From positions 5,704,001-5,768,000 of the forward strand of contig OZ017803.1 in NCBI GenBank assembly GCA_963969395.1: 64,000 bases of DNA, given 5' to 3'. Shown here piece after piece: positions 1 to 12,900 of the stretch (position 1 is the first letter of the stretch; the number at the start of each line of letters is the position of its first letter). Origin of the DNA: Pseudoscleropodium purum (taxonomy: Eukaryota; Streptophyta; Bryopsida; Hypnales; Brachytheciaceae). The position numbers and the translations under genes were made by a program. A model generated the notes under the pieces. That model worked only from the letters and a program-made list of their open reading frames with translations, was not told the origin of the DNA and did not search any database.

Positions 1-2814
1 AGCTACAAGAAAATGGACAAATGATTTGACTATATTGTTAAAAATATCATAATAGTCTAATAGGCAATCTTTCAATTAGATGGGAGGCCAAATTTGAGGT
101 GTTGGGGCACTCAAGGGTTAACCTCCAAAGGTTCATAACTACGTTTTACAAAAGACTTCAAAATTTCCATTTCTAGTGCAAAGAGCTATTATGAAAAACT
201 AGTTTTTAAAATATGTAGTCATAAATTCTAGCATAAGACATGTATGAGAATGTGAGAAAAAAATTCTTACACTTTGATCATGCAAATTATAGGATAATAG
301 TATTCAAAGTGAAAAGAAAATATTTTTTCCACTTTGAATCCCCTAAAATTCAATTTTTTGCACTACAAAGTTTTGATATTTAAATCTACATGGTGGAGCA
401 TAAAGTTGAAAATCTAGGAAAAAAATCCCCCCTCCCTCTCCATATTTCATTCTTAAAAAAAATTATATATAAGATGGAAGAAAAATTACATTGTTAATAG
501 TTTTAAAATGGAATTGAAATGAATCAATTCTATGGTCAAACTATTGTAGCATGTAATTTACCCCTCAAAGGTGTTTTTGTTCTTTTAAATTGTGAAAACT
601 GATTTCAAAAATAGATCCTATACATAATTTTTTCAAAAAGATTCTCTAATTGTTTACAATATAAGGTACTTCATAACTTTCACAGTATTTATCCAAATGG
701 AATGAATCAAAGCTTTTAAGGAAAACATAATATATACTATAAAAAGGGAAAAAAATCCAATTAAATTTTGACCTTTTATATATTTTTTTTTGTTGCTTAC
801 AGTCAAGCATTTTGTGTTCCTAAGGGCAAATTTTTTTTTTTCTACACACCAAATGAAATAAAAAAATTGTATTCCTATGAAGATAGTACATTTTTTTGAC
901 CTCAAAAAAATTCAATAAAATCTAACATTGTGAATAAGAACCTACCTAAAATCCTACAAAAACATTCTAGAACTTTAAATCTTTAGAAATAATGTAGAGT
1001 TATGAAGTGCACTACATCCCTAAATATGTAGATTATAGATGAAACATCATCAATTCATTTGAATAGTTACATGCTTTCATTCAAATGTGATGATTATCTC
1101 ATCAAAGATTTGAAATTCTTTTGGGTGATTTCTAGTGATCAATTCATCCATTATAAATTGGAGAATATTTTGCAAAATATTTTAAAGAAAATCCAAAATC
1201 CAAAAATAAATCAACATAAACAAAATCATTGCTCTTAATAAGATCATCTCCCCTATAATACAACCATGACTTGACACACAACCAAATAGGACGAGAAGTC
1301 CTTTATAGTCCTTCATATTTTCTTGAAGCACTCCATCTTAGCTACAAGGTGAAGGATATACTCACCAAATCTAAGTTTTATAGATTTTTTTTTCCATTCC
1401 ATTCATCATTGATTAAATTATTATTTAGAGAATACACTCAAAGAAATCATATTAGGAAAGCCCTCACCATAAGTGTTTCCCCAATATTTTGAAAAAATAT
1501 CTGAAGAGCTTTGGTTGGATGAATGAAGAAGAATCTCTACTAAGCTTCCTAAAACTTTTGTCCATGGCTCAAAAGACAAGGAACCTTTTACCAAATTTGC
1601 TAACAATGTCTTTGCTATTGTGACTCACTCATATTGAGTATATAAGAATGAGATTTTTTTTGAAAAGCTAACTATATATAGATATAAATTTATGGTAAAT
1701 TGATTTGGTTGTATTTATCTGGAGATGCTTTTAGAGCATCCTTAGTCCAACATTCCAAATAGGGTTGGCACGACAATCTGATTGAGCAAAATTTTAAAAT
1801 AGGATTTTTTGAAGCACTTCAAGTTTACATGTCACACCTCTAATGACTGAATAAGACTAGATTTAGAAGAATCTTCACCCTTGATTGCAACTTGTAATGG
1901 AATCATATCATACATTCTAAATACAATGATTCATAAGTCATTCACTAACTATATATAAGACACATATAGAGTGTAATTGGGTCCCTTGAATTTGAAGGTT
2001 AGATGAACATATACTTTGAAGGGCTAATATAGAGGTATGGATTGAAGGTGGCCTTAATATAACAATGTAAATGAACCTTTATATGTTATAAATAAGGAGT
2101 AGAAGATTTTTTTCACATATAATATTATAATATGTAATAAATAATAGATATAATCAAAATTATCAACTTTTTGGCCATTTTGGTACATATTGGTAGTTAA
2201 GTCATACAAAATGGTATATTTAAAAAGGATGTTTTAACAATAGTAGAAAGGGTGGTCTTTGAATACTAATGAATAGTGCCAAATTGCTAAAGCATGGTGC
2301 CTACATCCTACTTTGGTACTAGCTTCGTACCAATGTGGGCCTTGGGCACCACACTTTGACACTATTCTTTAGTGCCCCAAAACTACCATTCCACTCCTAT
2401 AAAGATTTTCTTCCTGTTTCAAAAATAAATTCATGTAGTACTTCTACAATTCTCTATAAGAACTTGAGGATTTATTTTGAGACATAAGTAATAACATTTA
2501 ACATCTAACCTTTTTTCTTTGAGGATCCCCAAAAGGGAAGAGATTTTGCAACATAGAGTATATGCGATTTCAGCGCTTATTGAAGCAACAAGTACAAAAT
2601 TTCATCTATATAGCCACAAATGAGGGGTTGCCACACCTTCTTTTTCCCCATTCTCAATATATAGAGAACGAAAATGTGGCACTCTCTCTTTGAATTGTAG
2701 AGGCTATTCATTGTTTGAAGATTAGGAAGTTTATTTCCTTCTTTCCTTGAGGTGAAGAATGAAAATCAAGAAGTTTCTCCATTTTTCTCCATTTCTCTCC
2801 ATTTTCAAAAGGGA
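1..2814. other. AT-rich gene-free stretch
   Basis: No ORF above about 83 codons and none with family resemblance. Homopolymer A/T runs are frequent. One GGGTTAA terminus-like motif occurs near 115. I see no gene. Confidence 0.7.
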
Positions 2815-2925
2815 AGTCACACCTTCTTCACGGAGAACTCAAAGGCTTCAATTGGTTCCTCTTTTCACACCACACCTTTTTCATTCTTCATCAAAGTTTA
2901 TTCAATTCTTGTGAAAGGTGTGACT
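2815..2925. repeat. Short inverted pair AGTCACACCTT / AAGGTGTGACT
   Basis: An 11-bp perfect inverted pair encloses 111 bp. The same terminal wording with 14-bp perfect arms encloses 39192-39584, suggesting a related small element. Confidence 0.45.
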
Positions 2926-2973
2926 CACAATTCCTATTGAAGACATGTACCCATTTGCACATTTGTGTAGGTG

Positions 2974-3453
2974 TAAGGTAAATCAGCCTATGACGGTCAA
3001 ATGACCCATGAAGGACACGTAGGCAATGACCTTAATATGATTTTTTTAGTTTGTGAGATTTTGGCTTTCAATGCATGTCTTACATGATAGTAATGGAGCA
3101 ATTAGTGACTTAATTAGGAACTTCTAATTTTTAAATGAGAAATCGTTGTAAGAATTGACTTTCCAATTCTCCCATGTTAGAAAATACCATGACTGCTATA
3201 GGTGAGCAAATTGAGCATGATGGATTCAGATTTTGTTGGTTGTAAGGTAATCTACAAACTCTTGTGGGCAAAGATGCATTGAACACTTCAAAAATTCATA
3301 GCAAATTCATGTTTTTGTCAAAAAAAAAGCATAATTTCAATTGCTCTCACCATTTCTCACATTTGCACTATTGTGAGAAAAAAAATTGAAATTTTTCAAC
3401 AAGTACACGAGGTCAAACTCCTAATTTTGACCATCGTAGGTTGTTTTACCTTA
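2974..3453. mobile_element. 480-bp TIR element with about 28-bp termini
   Basis: The left terminus (TAAGGTAAATCAGCCTATGA, then CGGTCAAA; 2974-3001) and the reverse complement of 3426-3453 (TAAGGTAAAACAACCTACGA, then TGGTCAAA) agree at about 24 of 28 positions. Both ends begin with TA, compatible with a TA-target family such as Tc1/mariner, but this is not proven. No ORF. Confidence 0.65.
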
Positions 3454-3456
3454 ATA

Positions 3457-4547
3457 AGAGCCCAATCTTAGTAAGAAGTTAAGAAGTTCCAAACCCTTGG
3501 AAATATAAGTTATAATTTCTCTCTTACCACTAATAAGCCGGCTTGAGTGGTGCCTGCCGTAGCTAAGCTTACTGGCCCCTGCCCTGCCCCTGAAAGCCGG
3601 TGTGGCCCGGCTGCACCTGCATAAGGGACGCTAAACTTGGACCCCAGCCCAGTCCCCCCAACTCCATCGGTCCGTCGGTCCGTCCCCCGCCCTGCCCGGA
3701 GTGTGAGTTGGTCCCTGACTCCCTGGTGACGTGGAAGATAATGCTACCTGGCAAAGGGTCGGTACTACTACTCGGGAAGCAGACCCCTCTCCCTCGATGG
3801 ATGAAGTCGCCACTGGACTCACCAGAGCTTTTATTTTTGGCAAAATTTCGCCAGACTGTCAGAAATCTGACTTCTCTGGCTTCATCCCTCCAAAAACTGA
3901 CCTCTGGAGTAAGGCCAGCAAGGGGGACACTGGTCCAAAAAAAAAAAAAAAGCCCTGGGACTCACTACTCACGAAGCTTCAGTTAGTGGGTTCAGATTCC
4001 CTGCCAACGCCGGGGTGGGGTCCCGCCCTTCTTTACAACCGGAAAAAAAAAAATGAAAGGCCAGTCGGGCAGCGGGGGTGGTGCTGGGGTGGGTGGGTGA
4101 TTCCCCATAAGGGCCGGCCAACTCATCAGGGAGGGATGCTGCGGCAAGTGCACCTGGAATTAGAGCTTCCCCACGGTAGCTCTGGAAACAGGCTCAACCC
4201 GGCAAATGACCGGGCGGGAAATGAAGAAGAATTCCAATTCCAAAAATCCATTTGATATTTTAGAACCTCCACTCAAAAGCTATGGGAAAAAAAATTCAGA
4301 GAGGAAGTCTGAAAATGTCAAAAAAAAATTCTCTTCCAACTCCTCTTTGAATTTTGTTTGTAACTTTTGAGTGGAGGCTCAAAATATCAAATGGGTTTTT
4401 GGAGATGGAATTCTTCTTCATTTCCCAACTTTTATAAGTTCAAAGATTTTCAAAGAGAATAATTCTATGATGATTAAATGAGGTCTAAAATTCTGCTTCA
4501 AACCCAATTCCTATTTTTGACTTAACTAAGAGCAATTGAGCTCCTAG
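3457..4547. mobile_element. Foldback element, second copy, interrupted by a GC-rich island
   Basis: The right part (4216-4547) matches the 14.97-15.39-kb foldback, including its terminal GAGCTCAATTGCTCTTAGT read inwards. A 211-bp hairpin (4216-4280 pairing with 4361-4426) forms its centre. A diverged left end (AGCCCAATCTTAGTAAG) appears at about 3460. Between the left end and the hairpin sits the GC-rich block 3537-4215, so that block probably inserted into the left arm. Confidence 0.5.
3537..4215. other. GC-rich island inside a foldback element
   Basis: The base composition changes abruptly from AT-rich to GC-rich at about 3537 and back at 4215. It includes GGTCCGTCGGTCCGTCCC near 3668 and poly-A runs. 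A 174-codon ORF on the plus strand (3731-4255) and overlapping ORFs in other frames are open because of composition; none resembles a known family. Its origin is unknown, with no recognisable transposon ends. Confidence 0.5.
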
Positions 4548-6861
4548 TAATTTCAATTTACAAATACCACATTAGTTGTTCTACCTCCTACCACCTCAAG
4601 ATGCATGTAAAGATATTCTATTATCGTCAAAAGTCAAAGTAAGATGTAAATTCTTTTGAAAGCACAATAGACAAATTTTCAGGAATTGAAAGAGAATTTT
4701 TATTAAAAAAAATTCTTGGAATATATTATAATTTACATTTTGGTTTTAGATCAACGAAATTACTTCACTTGGCAAGCTTGTTTGGTGCGTCTACTGTGGG
4801 GCATAGGTGGAGCAATGAGGCTCCACTTTCCAAAATCATACGCTGAAGGAGCACTTGGCAGTGCCCATTTGGCGAGTTTGACATGGTGATGCTCTTACAT
4901 CGTTTAGTGAGTACATGTTTGCCAAAAATTAAACCATTTTACAAGAACTTCATAGGCAAGCTAAAAAAAAGAACTCCAACTTACTATACAATGCATGATT
5001 TGGACACCATATGAAAAGTTATGAAATTTCAAAGGACAATCTCTAAAGGGATGATCCAAAATCAACATTAGACTCTCAAGTTCAATTTGATTGAATTCAT
5101 TTTATGAAATCAATGGCTAGGTTTCATGGTAATATGGATTCTATATGGGTGTGTATACTTTAGTGGGCTAGATTTTTAGAAGGATTAGAATTTTGGGGAA
5201 TTTAAATCTATTGGCTTTCTTTGTAGCTCTCTTGAAAGGGTAGAAAAAAACAAGTATTTTGAGAAAATCAAACTAATATGCTTCCTAGTGGCACTCCATT
5301 TTGTTGAACGTGATTATAAGAAGGGCATAGGAATTTGAGACATAAAATGTAGTGGTAGAAGCATCCCCTACATACCAAAAAGCCTTCCCTTGATGACTAA
5401 AGTGGTGAATCCAATCAAATTGGGGGTCTTTTAGAGCCCTTGTCACTTGCAAATAACCATGTTACTTTCATGACATTGACATTTGGATGCATTTGGCCAA
5501 CAATCCAAGGTTTTAAAAATGAATAGTACCCCATACATAGTTATTGTTTTAAGTCAAATAGTCAAATTTATCTTCCAAAGTTACATTTATCCTTCTATAT
5601 TCACACTTTTTTTTGCTTTTATCATCCAATCCTTGGTTGATATGTCAAAGGACAAAAAAGCCTCACTATAGGGCTCCCTCATGCATAATCCTATGAAAAT
5701 TATTCTTAACCCTTCACTTTCAAAATTGAAAGGTTGGTTTGCAAGTGGGTTGTATGACATGCTCTAAGGTCAATGCATCCAAATTATATCATTTGGAAGG
5801 TTCTATAATCTCCAATAGTTAAATTCCTATTTTAATTTTAATTTTTTCAAATTAGGTTATTAGTAATCCCATGGAGAGAAATCCAACCAAAGTTGATGCA
5901 TAATTTTACCATCTTGAAGTAACATTTATAAATTTAAAAAGTTGAAAGCATAGGATATTTATACATGCCACTTGCCTCAACGACACATACATTTTTATGA
6001 AGCATCAAATGCTTCCAACTTCTATTGCTTACCTAGAAAAACTCTTGCACTTCCATTAATTACTCTTGGCTAGTCTTGAAAGGCAATCATTCAAAGACCA
6101 AATGTAGATGGTGGAAAATAAACTAGTTGCATTAAGGTGCACGTGCATATTTAAGAGAATCTATTTTGATAAGACTTGAAAATTTTGTAGATTCTAAATT
6201 AAATTGTCATTCAAGAACAACAATATGTTCATAGGCTTAAAAGTAACCTAAATTGAACTAGAATTTTATTATTAACTATCATTGCATTAAGAATTTTAGT
6301 TGAAATTTTTTCTTAATCTTGGAATATATTATCTATTTAATCTTATTTTCCAATGCATCATTGGCACAAGTTTTCACATTTGAAAGTCAATTGTCAATCC
6401 CAACTTATAAATAATATGAGTTGAAAATTTGTACAATATAAGTATGAAATATAAAAGCAAATATTTGTAGTGAAATTCATGATCCTTCACAATATGCTCC
6501 CCATAATTAGCAAATAGATAAAAGTTGAACAAACACAAGATATGATGTTTGGAAATTCCTATACTTGTTCATTAAAGAGCTTAGGTAATTTCTTTTTTAC
6601 TAAGAAAGTTGTATTTGTACATTATTGATCTATTTCTTTGAAATTTAGTGAATTTGTTTTAGTTTCTAAAAGCAAAAAAAATTGGTTTAAAGACTAGCAG
6701 GAATAAAAAGTACATCGGAAATGGGTTTATTAAGTGATGTCACTCTATTTTTGTTATTTTATTGAAGGCTTAGTTATGGCCATGCAAAAAATCTAAATGT
6801 TATACTATCAAATTAATTCTTAAATACCACAATGAATCTTGCATTTAAAAAATTATCACAT

Positions 6862-7424
6862 TTAACCCTAGAGCATTCAATGTCCAATTTTAAAGGATGA
6901 ATAGATTGAAATTCAGATGTCTTTTTCATTATTGCTTGGATGAAAGTCATCTTATATGTGGATCAAGTTGTTGTCCTATCTATTGGTTATATTTAGTGTT
7001 ACTAGAGTTCATATTTTTCTAAAATTATAAATGTGAAAGTATTTCAAGCCAAAAATTGCATTGATTTTAGTTCAAAACACGATTTGCAAAAATGAGGTCA
7101 TATATGTAAAGAATCCAAAAATTTCCAAAAATCACCAAATCAAGAAAATCTCATTTTAAATCCATTCCAACAAGTTTTACTAAAATAAGAATAGTAGTTT
7201 TTTTGTAATTGAATTTTGAAGGAATTTTCAAATTTTCCTTTCAAAATTTACAAAAAAATATTGGTGATAACACTAATGAATCTAACCATATGAATGGAAT
7301 CTAAAACTCAAATTCTACAACTTCCATTCATATATTAATTCCAAAATATTCTTCTAAATAGCAGTTATAATGATTTTTTCCAAATTGTCAACTTTCAAAA
7401 AAGATTTGGACGTTTAGGGGTTAA
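6862..7424. mobile_element. Possible TTAA-bounded element, weak termini
   Basis: It begins TTAACCCTAGAGC at 6862 and ends GGACGTTTAGGGGTTAA at 7424. Only about nine terminal bases match, so the pairing may be accidental. The same right-end wording (GGACATTTAGGAGTTAA) occurs at 51088-51104, which suggests these are family termini. Confidence 0.3.
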
Positions 7425-7572
7425 AGGTCAATGGATACTGTTGGAGGTGTAAATGTGACACCATTGGCATTAAAAAAAATACTAGGAGTAACTAAGGTAG
7501 AGCTACCTATTACTAACTAGTATCCCATCGGCAATCAATAGGGGGCTGAAATTCTAAAGATATTGTGATTAA

Positions 7573-7613
7573 TTTCCAACCATCAATTCTTGGTTTCCGA
7601 CCATCAATTCTTC
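7573..7613. repeat. 21-bp tandem duplication
   Basis: TTTCCAACCATCAATTCTT is followed directly by TTTCCGACCATCAATTCTT. A simple local duplication. Confidence 0.7.
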
Positions 7614-9705
7614 CATTCTTCTCATGACACATGTGCTTGGTTTGAAATGCCAAAGTGAACAACAGGTAATCTCATTGATGAGCAATTTTTGAGTAGTCTA
7701 AACATTGCACGTGGGTCTATTCCAACTTTTGGCTTTCAAAATTCATAGTGATTTCAATTTAAGCGATAAAATTACTAGAATTTTTGCAATCCCCATCATT
7801 TCTATCAATGCACCTAAGAAAATATTTTCTTTGCCTAACACTACTCCAAATCATGTCCATAGTTGCTTATTTAATTGGTTATGGATGGATCCACTTTTTT
7901 TAGAATTATTGAGTGATCACAATGGGATCTTGTAACTTTTAAGTGCAAAAACATTAAAGAATATGGCATAGCTTAATGTTGCAATCATTTTATATGAAAT
8001 AAATGATTGTTGTAGATGTTCTTTTTCATGGTTTTAGAATTATTTAATAGTACACTTTAAGACAACACTCTTCAAAAATTCATAGCAAGTTAGTGTTTTA
8101 TCAAAGACATAATTTTGTTTGCCTTGTGTAAAAACACATTAGATTTTTTACACCATCTTAAGGGATGAAATTATATATATAGTATTATAGATAAGGTAAG
8201 TTAGGAGGTCCATAAAGTGAATGTGTTCTAAAAGTATTATTTAATATAGAAGTACATATCATTGTGTTCTATGCACCAATGGTAAACATATGAAGGGGTT
8301 GACACTTTTTATACCTAATGTTATTAAGACTTCAAAATTCATTATTAATTCTACAAAGGTCTCCAAAATGTAAAAGAACTTAGGCAAGATGCCAATTCCA
8401 TTTATCTTTTTAGGAAAATTTCTTGAAAAAGTACTTTTAAGAGCCAAAATTTCCAATTTGTGAATCATTTGAAAAATAGCCACTTTATGGACCTCCTACC
8501 TTTCACTTTGATTGCAACATGTAGATACAAATAGAAAGTATAATCCTTGGTTTTAAACTTACATTCCTATGCATTTAAAAATATTTTGTTAAAAACTCTA
8601 TTGAATTTTTTTTCAAATTTAACCCTTTGAATCCCATTGTCCTCTCAAGAAGATAAAATGGATTTCAAAGAGGCTCTTATAATTTCAATTTTCATTATGT
8701 TTGTAAAAAACTTTTTTTGAAGATAGAAAAACACATTAGCCTTTTAGGAATATAATTTATACTTTGATTAGTGCCTAAAAGCAAATGTTTTGCCACTCTA
8801 AGCCTCAAATGAGATTTATTGAATAGCACCAAAAAAATAAAAATACAGTTAAATGATTTAATTTTTTGTTCAATCTGCAACCTACTTCTACTTGATAATT
8901 TTTTAAAGAATGAAAACCAATTGTGTGTGTTTTTTGAATATTTTTCCTAGATTTTCAACACAATTTTTCTAAAGTAAACATGCATGGTAGCAACATTTTA
9001 AGTACAAAATATTCAAAGCCTTCAAATTTAGACATGCAAGGTGTCAAATAAACAGGTTTTTTCACTTCAAATGCAAATGTCTTACAATACACATTATCAA
9101 AGTTTAAAAAAAAATTCCACACATTTTTATACCAATCTAATGCAAGATCTTGCAATTAGATATGTAGAAAAAACAATTTCTAAAGTACTGTTCACTTTGA
9201 AATAGAAGTGGTAGTTTTGAGTGGAATTTGATGAAAAAAATGACTCAAATAGACTTCCCGACTATGTTGGAGTCAAAAAACAATTTTCAAGTTTTCTAGA
9301 ATCAAAGTTGCTATCTTCAAATTTCATAAAGTTTGTACTTTTAAGTCAATAAAAAAAAAGTACATTTTAAGGGCAACTTTGGCTTATTGAAAACCTAAAA
9401 GTGTCCCAACAGTTCAAGTTTAATGTTACAATTGCTTCTCTATGAAATTTGTTTATCAACAATTCCAATTTATCTCTTACAAATAATGCACACTTCTATA
9501 TACAACTCCCCAAAATCCATTTTGTCCTTTTTGCAAAGTTTGTCTAACTATGTTATTCATGCCCTTATTCCAATGCAAGCAATTTATTTTGCAATTTGTA
9601 GAAACATTAATAAATATAATGCTAATAAAATCTCTTTGCTAATACCTAAACTTGTTATCGGATGCCTTCTGAGCTCAAAATACATTGAATATGGTTACTT
9701 TTAGA

Positions 9706-9939
9706 CATTAGAAGATTTTTGGGGCCTCTGGATGCTTGCGAGTTATTATAGTATGCAAACGTAGGAAATAGGTTCGGCATAGCGGTCTGACGTGGCCAAG
9801 CCCCTGCCACATCATTGACCATTTTCTTTTTCTAATGAAAAAAAAATTCTAACAGCGGGCCGTTTCCCTCACTGCAAGGAACAATTGCGATAGAACAAGC
9901 CCAAAACAAGCTTCTGGACCCCCCAAAACTCTTCTAATG
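9706..9939 (+). mobile_element. CATTAG-family non-autonomous TIR element, copy A
   Basis: Termini are inverted: CATTAGAAGATTTTTGGGG on the left and the reverse complement of CCCCAAAACTCTTCTAATG on the right. Inside, after GCTTGCGAGTT, is a 27-bp imperfect palindrome at 9788-9814 (TGACGTGGC, 9-bp loop, GCCACATCA). A GAACAAGCCCAAAAC block (9893-9907) lies near the right end. It is 234 bp with no ORF. Copies B, C and D share this layout. No clear target-site duplication was found, so the superfamily is undecided. Confidence 0.75.
9788..9814. promoter_or_regulatory. ACGT-core imperfect palindrome in element copy A
   Basis: TGACGTGGC and GCCACATCA flank a 9-bp loop. TGACGTGG is a classical plant bZIP (as-1/G-box-hybrid) recognition sequence. 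Whether the site functions here is unknown. Confidence 0.45.
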
Positions 9940-12900
9940 CCTAGATTTATCAATGGAAAATTTTCTAATAAATTACAACTAATATTTTTTTATCTTAATT
10001 CTTAAAGGACCACAAGGTCAAATTTTGAACAACTAATGAAAAAAACCAATTTTCAATACACAAAATTTTGTTTTTTCATCCATCAAAATTTGTTTTCATT
10101 CTTATATTAATTTCATAACTTTATGCAATATAGATTTCTACTTAAATCTCTAAAAATATTCTATAGTTTAAGGGATACAAATAAGTCTCACAAAAAGAAT
10201 TCTTTTTCTAGTTCAAAAAATGTCCCTTAATAAATTGACTTGAAGAAATGAATAAAAAAATGTTTTTCAATCATTATATTTAAAATTTAAAATTTAGATC
10301 TTTAAAAAATTAATTCTTGTGGAAATTGCAAATATTCAATCTACAATCAATTTTGGAAGGAATTTCAAATTTGTTTGAAATGATATTGGGAAATACTAGT
10401 TAATTGTATGAATGTGATCTTTGAACTAAATTTTACAACTTTTGTCAAAAAATCATCATTAAGTCATTCTTATTAATTGTACTTTAGAACATTTATTTAC
10501 AATTTTGAAACTTTGGATTGTTCTTTGGTCTTTAAAGGGTTGATGTTACCATTGCATAAAATAGATATAAAAAAATTCCAAACTCAAAATATTTGTCATT
10601 TACGTAATTTAGTGCCTCAAAATGGATTATTTTATACACCAAAAAAAAACATGATTGTAAACATGGGAATGTCTCAACTTCAAAATCCAATGCAGTGAAA
10701 GGATGTGAAATATAGTTTGCATCTTTTAGCACAGCCTACATGTATAAATTGAAAATCAGAACACACAAAAGTAGATTCTATATCCATTTTGTAAAAGACT
10801 TTCCCTTACCATGACCCCCCCTCAAAGAATAAAATATTGAAAAAAATCAATTTAATTCATCAATAAAAAATTTATATGGCTTTTACTCCAAATAGAAAAT
10901 TGGGGTGCATTGACAATTAAAGGAATCAAAGGTTCTTTTTTATAAGAATATTTGTTGACTTCTTAGGTACAAAATTCTTTACTTGATAACAATTTGAGGT
11001 AAATAAAAATTCAGAATCTATAAAATCTTCTAATGATTAAGCACTAATTACATGTGTGTATGTAGCCATAGAAGAAATATATATTAATACCATCTATTCT
11101 AATAATTATCTTATAAATCAAAGTGAATACTTACCATCATATAACATCCCAAGGTGGTAACTTAGGAACACCCAAAATTGCACTTTGCCCAAACTGTTAT
11201 CATTACTCATATATACATTTTCAAAATTCAATATGTACTTATGTTGAAGCAATGATTTTAGAACCTTTGCCAAAAAAAACTTTGGTTTTCTATAACTTTT
11301 GCAAATCGTATTTAAATGTCATGGTCTTTGGTGTGTTGGAACCTCCTTCTACTTACCAACAAGAAAATATGAAAAATTGACTAGTTTAATAATAATAACT
11401 AAGCACAATAGCACAAAGTGGTGATTTTTGGGTGATTTATCTTACAATAGAGTTAATCATGAAGTGTGTGCAATGAGGGACTAAGAGTTGGAGTTTGTAA
11501 AAAACACAGGACGAAACTCCTTGAAGCATCCAAATTGGAGTCTCATTGATCAAAGTTTGAATTGTTGTGTTTCTTTTGCATTATTTTTAGTTGAATATTC
11601 CTCTAACATCCCTATTTCAAATTAGAATTTCCTTCACGATTATCTCTAAGCTTATCCCATAAATGATACGGAGGACGTTTTTTTGGTTGATGAATGACAA
11701 AGAATCTCTCTATGCATGACAAAAGTGCAACTATTCATCCTTAAAATTTTGTGAAAAAAGGGGAGGTCTTCTAAAATAGTTTGACTTTCAATGTTCTTAC
11801 CTTTTTTTTAAGCCAAAAAATCACACAATATTAAAACAAATGATTTCCATAGTAAGCAACTCATTGTTTAAGGATTAACCCCTATAGGACCGAATGTTCG
11901 TTGAATGTACATAGGCAACTTGGGTAGGTGCGTATGGAGTCATTTTTAATGAACATTCTTAATTTTGTTACACAAGATGTGAACATACTCCCTCATAGTA
12001 GAAATGTAATTTTTTTCCCGATCAGGTTCCCAAATCAAAAGTTATGTTGCCCTGAACTATGGATGCAGCTCAAGCAGCATGTGCAAAACTCCTCTGATAT
12101 TTTTGAAATTTATCAAGTATGTAATCTAAATGATACAAGATGCAAATGTAAAAAGAGTAACCATATGTGTGTAAAAATCTCACTTTAAAAGGAGTTAAAG
12201 CTTGCTGGTCATATCAGGGAAGGTTGGAGTGTTTTTTTTTCTTCCTAACTTCAAATGTTATAATCTTTCAATTTGTGTGGTCAAATTTTCTGAAATTTTT
12301 TCCACGCGTTCCTAGATAAGTCTAGTACAAATTTGTACGGTTGAATTTTAAAAAAAACTTTTTTTTTTTTCATTTTTGACAATTTTTGTCCAAAATGTGC
12401 CTCAGTCTTGTAGGGGGTAAACGTTTCCCAAAGACAATAATATCTCAGTGCATGAGTGCATGATGCCGTTTTTTTTGTGTTTTTGTTTTTAAACACATGA
12501 AAAGGAATTTCGACATGATGCTGTGTTGATAACAGTTCAAAGCAGAGCGAAAGCACAAACTTACTCAAAGCCTTTTTTTTTTGTGATTCATTTGCGATTG
12601 TGCTAATAATAACTGACGAGCCCTAATGTTGCCAGTGTGAGGTGAGCAAGGGCAAGGGCATGATTAAGCACAACTCTTGTATGCAGAAGAGCCTAATCCC
12701 AGTTTATAATCAAAGGACCTGCCTGTCTGTGGAAGAGAATTGAAGCAATAAAATGTTGTCATTCCCAGTTGAAGCGAAGCTTACTGGCACCAGCTGAAGG
12801 GCTCTACTGGACCAGTGACCACATCATGTTGTCACTACCTAAGGGGACCCTTCTCCATCATTGACAAACCCATATTTTAGCATAAAAACATTTAAAAACA

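Larger units (their letters stand above)
4548..9705. other. AT-rich gene-free stretch
   Basis: It holds diverged repeat DNA, the weak 6862-7424 TTAA pair, a TTAACCCTTTGAATCCC motif at 8619 and the 21-bp duplication at 7573. ORFs stay under 95 codons and none is recognisable. Confidence 0.65.

Noticed and set aside
1271..2940. Short ORFs of 60-73 codons
   Set aside because: AT-rich composition, no family resemblance, no neighbouring exons.
3731..4255. 174-codon plus-strand ORF
   Set aside because: It lies in a GC-rich island where several frames are open at once, contains poly-Lys from A runs, runs into the foldback hairpin, and resembles no family.
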